A stretch of 64,000 nucleotides of DNA, taken from contig JAKNDB010000079.1 in NCBI GenBank assembly GCA_024305405.1, forward strand, positions 1,360,001 to 1,424,000, read 5' to 3'. The notes under the pieces are model-generated. The model was not told where the DNA came from, did not search any database, and worked only from the letters and a program-made list of their open reading frames with translations. Positions 59,701-64,000 of this stretch are shown one piece after another. Origin of the DNA: Dirofilaria immitis. Lineage: Eukaryota; Nematoda; Chromadorea; Rhabditida; Onchocercidae. Each line of letters begins with the position of its first letter. Within the stretch, counting starts at the first letter, position 1. The position numbers were made by a program, and so were the translations under genes.

Positions 59701-62278
59701 TTTCATTTTCTAAAACGAATCTGATTCCAGAACTAATTAACTTTTTAAGAGATTAGATCAGTTGTACCTTGCTTCGGGCAGAGATTCACATACTAATGTG
59801 CCGTCATTTTCATCCAGCATGAATTTTCCACGTACGGTACTTGTTCCGCAAGAACGTCACTTTGAATCTTTCAGTCATTCACTATCATTAGGTCAGTATA
59901 TAACTTTAATAAATAGGATTTTTAAAAATTTGAATATAAGTGAGTAGTCTAGAACGGATGTAGAATAATCGTGTCCGGCATATACTCTAGCATTATCAGG
60001 GAGCACGCGAAAGCAATTTTAATAAATTTATTATTAAAAAACGGTTTGAAAATATTATTTCAACTAGCAGAGCTGTGTTTTGAAAATTTTTTAATACAAA
60101 AATTGAATTTGCAGGCTCACAGCGACAAACATCACCTTTGCGATGTGGTATCAGTTCTCTTCAATCATTAAAACGCCGTTCGATGTGTGCAATCAATAGC
60201 TCATCTGCAAATCGTTTAACTTCAATTCCACCCTCACCTATAATGCCGGAACCATCATCATTATCATCGTCATCGTCATCGTCATCATCATCGCATTCAC
60301 ATTTCAAAGTACCTAAATTATTGCCATGTTCAGCAGTCGAATTTTCGATACCATCTCGCAAAGAAAGTCCCTTCCAGAAATCACTGCATAAAAAGCAACG
60401 AAAATCATCAGATTCTTCATCTTCCTCTATGGTAACTATTATTTTCTGGTTCAATCCAAGTATATACTCATAATATTCAGGATTCAATAGAGAAAAATAT
60501 TTACAAGCTTCGATAAGAATACTTGTAAGTTGTATTTATTATTTTATTAGACATTTAGGATTAAAACAATGTGCTTTTTATTTCATTTTTCTTTAATTTT
60601 GAAACTTTTAGAATTTCGAGAATGATTATTTAAATAAATCGCTCACATCTTGTGAATCAGATAGTGAAAGTGAGACGTTCAGTAAGTCGGTTAGACAAAA
60701 GCAGCAATCAAAAGTAAGTCTTTGATTTGTCGAAAGATCCATGAAATCTATTATTATGGCGCTGTGTAACGCATGTTTTTGTATTAGCGAGAAGTGATGA
60801 AGATGCTCGGCGATAATAGTTACTTTATGGCACTCTGTCCACTGCCTAATCTTTCCATTAATTGTTTGGTTATTTCACCTATCAGCAATCTTGAATTGTT
60901 GATATAATTGTTGATATAATATCAAGGCTTTTACGCAAATCCAAGTCCAATGAATCTCTAATAAAACTTCCATTTCATTTAAATCGATATATACTAAAAA
61001 ATTTCAGAATTTGATTATTGTATTAATGGATTAATGCTCTCAATTTTGCAGAAACCATCAGACATTGTTGTTCGGCCGTCACCACCACTACATCATTCAG
61101 ATTCCTATTCTGAAAATTCTGATCTATTACGTGAGGCATGCCATTCCTCCCCTTCTTCTTCAATAAATTAATTTGATAAAAATTTTTTTGAGAGTATCTT
61201 AAGGCTTTTCAATTTAACTTTTTTGTGTCACAGAAATCAGTGCAAGTGAAAATTCTGAATATAAACTGTGCAACGGAAATCTTTGTAAGTACTGCAGAAA
61301 CGGAAGTGCAATATAAAGAACTCAAAAAGAACCTTTCATGTCTAGATAATGTTAGTTATTTTTCATGTAGCAGTCGATTGTTTTTCAATTTTAATAAAGC
61401 ATTTCATCCAAGTTGGGCGGTGCTATTTTTGGAGTAACCTTCCCAACAAATTTTTAATGTTACAAACAATTTTCCTCGCAAAAAATAATTTTATTGTTTC
61501 ATTGTGATAGATCAAAAAAGCATGAATATTTAGGCTGACTTGTTACCGGTGTTAGGATCATGGTGTTCTCAAAACGAACATTATTTATTTTGGTTTGATG
61601 ATTGCTGGAATCGGGTGAAAATTTTGGCCCGTGAAGATGATGACTGGAAAATATTGTGTGTGGATACTGGTGAAGAGAAATTTGTTAAATATAATTCGCG
61701 GTTCTATCGTTTACCTAAGCGAGTTAGTTTTTTTAATATCTAAAATCGAAGAAGTCTAAACGTTTGGAGTGATTATTATAGTTTTTGTGAGAATAGAATA
61801 ACTTCTTAACGATGAAGAAAGCATAGTATGAGATTACTTTGCTTTGATTACTGTAGTATTTTTCTTTTGCATACAAATGTCCCATTGCTAAATACTTTGA
61901 TAAGCCACCAACAGATCAGTAATTGAAGTTTGTACTTTTATTTCATTAACTTAGGTGACGAAGAATTCTTTTATCACTTATCTTTCTATTCAATAATTTC
62001 AAAATCTGAGTCAATTTTATTTTTTTAAAATGTTCTTGCAGCTGTCAATCGACGAATGGTCTCCGACATGTTTAGGACCACTTCGTCTATCTGGTGCAAT
62101 GGATGCACGATGGTTGAGTATCGGGGCACGCATTTTCCTACGGAGTATTTGCGAAGAGGCACAAAACTTAACTGCTACGTTCATCAAGGGTGAAAGTGAT
62201 CGAAGCATAATGTTATACGATGAAAAAGGATGTTGTCTGAATGATCAGTTTATTAGATTTATAGAAAAGCATCGCTAA
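55567..62278 (+). CDS. multi-Tudor-domain protein (about 16 exons)
   Basis: Exons as read: 55567-55794, 56167-56386, 56790-56910, 57091-57154, 57688-57833, 58200-58342, 58447-58599, 59011-59196, 59592-59657, 59750-59891, 60115-60431, 60612-60713, 61052-61135, 61234-61350, 61534-61722, 62042-62278 (stop TAA 62276-62278), about 837 codons. First Tudor unit: YDSLHLKMKEIYSN, then TGVYAARINNTWKRVRVNRI. Second: LMYLEQFLESTY, then EGLACVAWDANNQRWVRARV and VDVACVDYPSVTLRNL. A third Tudor-like part lies in 59011-59196 (IGTHVRVYSPASSTLSVIEL), and a C-terminal one in 61534-62278 (YLFWFDDCWNRVKILAREDD). Between them is a Ser/Arg-rich linker. Tudor domains bind methylated Arg/Lys; multi-Tudor proteins usually act in germ granules and small-RNA pathways, so a germline role is inferred only. 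Exon 57091 needs one T fewer in a T5 run to keep phase. Exon 61052 ends at a GC or alternative GT donor. Confidence 0.85.
56427..56786. repeat. (ATT)n microsatellite in a Tudor-gene intron
   Basis: About 360 bp of TTA/ATT units, interrupted by TTAATATTAATATT blocks (56463-56535) and TAAGTTA/TAAATTA breaks near 56608, 56655 and 56677. It runs to within a few bases of the acceptor TTATTGTAG that precedes the exon at 56790. Confidence 0.95.
58062..58105. repeat. 22-bp tandem duplication in a Tudor-gene intron
   Basis: The unit AACTTAAACTATCAAAGGTT(CA) occurs twice head to tail, without change. Confidence 0.85.
60252..60294 (+). repeat. coding (TCA/TCG)n tract giving a polyserine run
   Basis: Within Tudor-gene exon 60115-60431, TCA/TCG triplets encode a run of about 13 serines broken by one leucine (SSLSSSSSSSSSS) before HSHF. 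It stays in frame with intact sequence on both sides, so it is a real coding repeat, unlike the non-coding trinucleotide arrays elsewhere in the window. Confidence 0.85.
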
Positions 62279-63017
62279 TTAAGTAGAAATTTGATAATTA
62301 GATCGTTTGGGATCAGTAGATTCCTATTTTAAACTTTTAACTGTTTTCGCTTTTAAGCGCCAAACAAAAAGTTAATTTCAGCTACAGCTTATGACAATCA
62401 AGCTGAAAAAATTCTGATTTTTGTGAAATATGTTTTCCAATTTGTGTGTAAAAATATTTTGCACGTAATGTATAGGTATTGTATATAAGATATCTGCGAA
62501 ATATATACAGTTGTGTATGTGCTTATTTAAATCAACAGTTTTGTTTGGTTGATGGCATTTTACAATGCTTTTCAAAAAAAAAAATGAACACAGCGAAGTT
62601 AATTTCATTACCCCATTCAGCTTTTCTTTGTACTTCATGTTTGGAAATGACATTTTGTGCCGTTTCGCGAATTGAATGTGAAGTTTTCTATAGTTATAAA
62701 TAAAAAAGTTACAAATTATTAGATATGCTATTTTATTTTGAAAAAATTGTGATGAAGGCGCAGCATTTTTCCAGAATAACTTCAGAAAGATGAATGTCAT
62801 TAATACATGTCAGTTGTGGACTGAAACTGAAATCAGTATGAAACGTGCAGGGAGATATTAGTGTATTTTGACTTGGTTTCATTTGATTAAAACAATTTGA
62901 TGAATAGGTTGAATACAAAAATGCAGCATGAGTCCATTGAGGGGAGGGAATGTAATTCGGTCACTTATTGGGAAAGTAGCAGTATTAGTTCCTTTTAATC
63001 ATTTATCATACTTGTAG
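62279..63017. other. intergenic region between Tudor gene and MRPL10
   Basis: 740 bp between the Tudor stop and the MRPL10 start, same strand. The mRNA end of the first and leader of the second should be here. CTTGTAG ends directly at 63017, so the ATG follows an acceptor with no leader: a good candidate for spliced-leader addition. No other gene is seen. Confidence 0.5.
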
Positions 63018-63951
63018 ATGCAGTTATCTTTGAAAATATCCAGATTATTGCAATCATTGTTAGATTTTCACTTATGCAAAAGAGGAAAGTCGAATTATCC
63101 ACCGAGACGACCACGATCATATCAAAGACGATTGTATGATGCTGCATTTGAGCCTATGGTACCTCAAGTTCAAAGGATATGTCCTTCATATAAGGAAATT
63201 ACCGATTTCTTTGGGGACCGAAATTTGTCGTAAGTTTATTCCAATTTATTTATTCTTATTTCATTTGGCCATCAAATTCCCTATCGAAAATTCGAATTTT
63301 GATTTCAAGCATTTTAACTTTCAATTTTGCGTCAAGTTGCCGATTTAAATTTGCATTATTTCATTGTGATTTGATACATTATAATTTTTTAGTACACACC
63401 ATATGATATTGCCCTGGTGCAGCATATTCGAGAAAAAATCAAAAATGAAGGCTATCAGGTTATGGGTATTTGTCATAGGCTTGCTGTAAAACAACGAACA
63501 GAATGGTTGACTCGAAATCAGTAAGGTTCCAAAACTTTGCTTCAACTGTTAATTTTTGGGAAGAAAACGTATTATGATGGCAATTATGACGTCCTTGGAT
63601 CGTGAATATTACTGATTGCATCGATTAGATTGGAATGAAATGGAAAATTGTTATAGCTTCTCGCTTTATGTAGTCATTTTAATACCAAGACAAACATTAA
63701 AATTTTAAAATTTCACAAACTTTTCGGGTGATTTTTGAAGGATTTATTTATATTCAGACTGCGTGTAAGTGGTCTCGAATTTCGCGATTATGGTAATCGA
63801 ATTATGATGAAAGTATTTGAAGGCACTCCGTTACAATCACTCAATGATGTAATATTTGTAGCCACAAACTGCCAACTTTTTGGCAAAAATATCGATGCGA
63901 TTAAAGCTATTATAACAGAGTGCGAAAAGATTGATTGGCTAACACCAATAG
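63018..63951 (+). CDS. MRPL10: mitochondrial ribosomal protein uL10m (MRPL10), runs off the window
   Basis: Component of the large mitoribosomal subunit that anchors the L7/L12 stalk. Exons: 63018-63229, 63393-63520, 63758-63951. The N-terminus (MQLSLKISRLLQSLLDFHLC, then basic GKSNYPPRRPRSYQRR) fits a mitochondrial targeting peptide. The second exon reads YDIALVQHIREKIKNEGYQV and MGICHRLAVKQRTEWL. The third, in phase with it, reads LRVSGLEFRDYGNRIMMKVF, then LQSLNDVIFVATNCQLFG and IDWLTPIG. They parallel the human protein ([61 protein letters not shown]). The phase between exons 1 and 2 is off by one base. A donor (GTGACT) at 63952 points to more exons beyond the window; reading through it would end at TGA 63996-63998 without the usual C-terminal third. 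Confidence 0.85.
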
Positions 63952-64000
63952 GTGACTTTTTGGCTCAAATTCCTCTGAATGTGTTTAAAAAATACTGAAC

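Noticed and set aside
62378..62800. 140-codon minus-strand frame between the Tudor gene and MRPL10
   Set aside because: Lies antisense to the presumed 3' UTR, with Lys/Asn/Phe/Ile-rich composition typical of random AT-rich frames.

Overview
The window looks like AT-rich nuclear DNA of a nematode, most likely a filarial or other spirurid species. The evidence is small exons separated by AT-rich introns, acceptors of the type TTTTCAG, TTTTAG or TTTAAG with almost no separate pyrimidine tract, and animal gene families. There is also a decayed piece of an alphaproteobacterial malic enzyme (747-1085) of the kind expected from an old Wolbachia-to-nucleus transfer. The species cannot be named from the sequence alone.

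Layout. 1-5400: AT-rich DNA with the bacterial-type malic enzyme relic, a 32-bp tandem duplication and one copy of a dispersed repeat of about 540 bp. 5422-23681 (+): an IQGAP-family scaffold gene of about 28 exons, with calponin-homology (CH) domain, IQGAP repeats, WW-like exon, one recognisable IQ motif, RasGAP-related domain and RasGAP C-terminal (RGCT) domain. Its introns carry a trinucleotide array of about 1.13 kb, a second copy of the dispersed repeat set inside a minisatellite, and a foldback (inverted-repeat) element. 25812-28070 (-): an intact four-exon A20/AN1 zinc-finger gene (ZFAND5/6 type, 227 aa), convergent with the IQGAP gene.

28.1-54.4 kb is a stretch of about 26 kb in which I see no credible gene. 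It holds long microsatellites (CA/TA, GTAT, AAT, GTA/GTG), several minisatellites and purine-rich tracts. 54682-55091 (-): two well-formed exons encoding the middle of a TRMT61A-type tRNA m1A58 methyltransferase; the rest of that gene is not recognised. 55567-62278 (+): a multi-Tudor-domain protein in about 16 exons (about 837 codons). 63018 to beyond the window edge (+): mitochondrial ribosomal protein uL10m (MRPL10).

No single pathway links these genes: cytoskeletal scaffolding, ubiquitin/stress zinc finger, tRNA modification, Tudor-type (probably germline RNP) scaffolding and mitochondrial translation. A recurring oddity is single-base frame or phase breaks, mostly next to A or T homopolymers. 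There are about ten or more in the IQGAP gene, about one each in the Tudor and MRPL10 genes, and none in the ZFAND gene. They could be long-read assembly errors or real decay of the IQGAP gene. Coordinates of exons are my own reading of splice signals plus reading frame and are not supported by transcripts.
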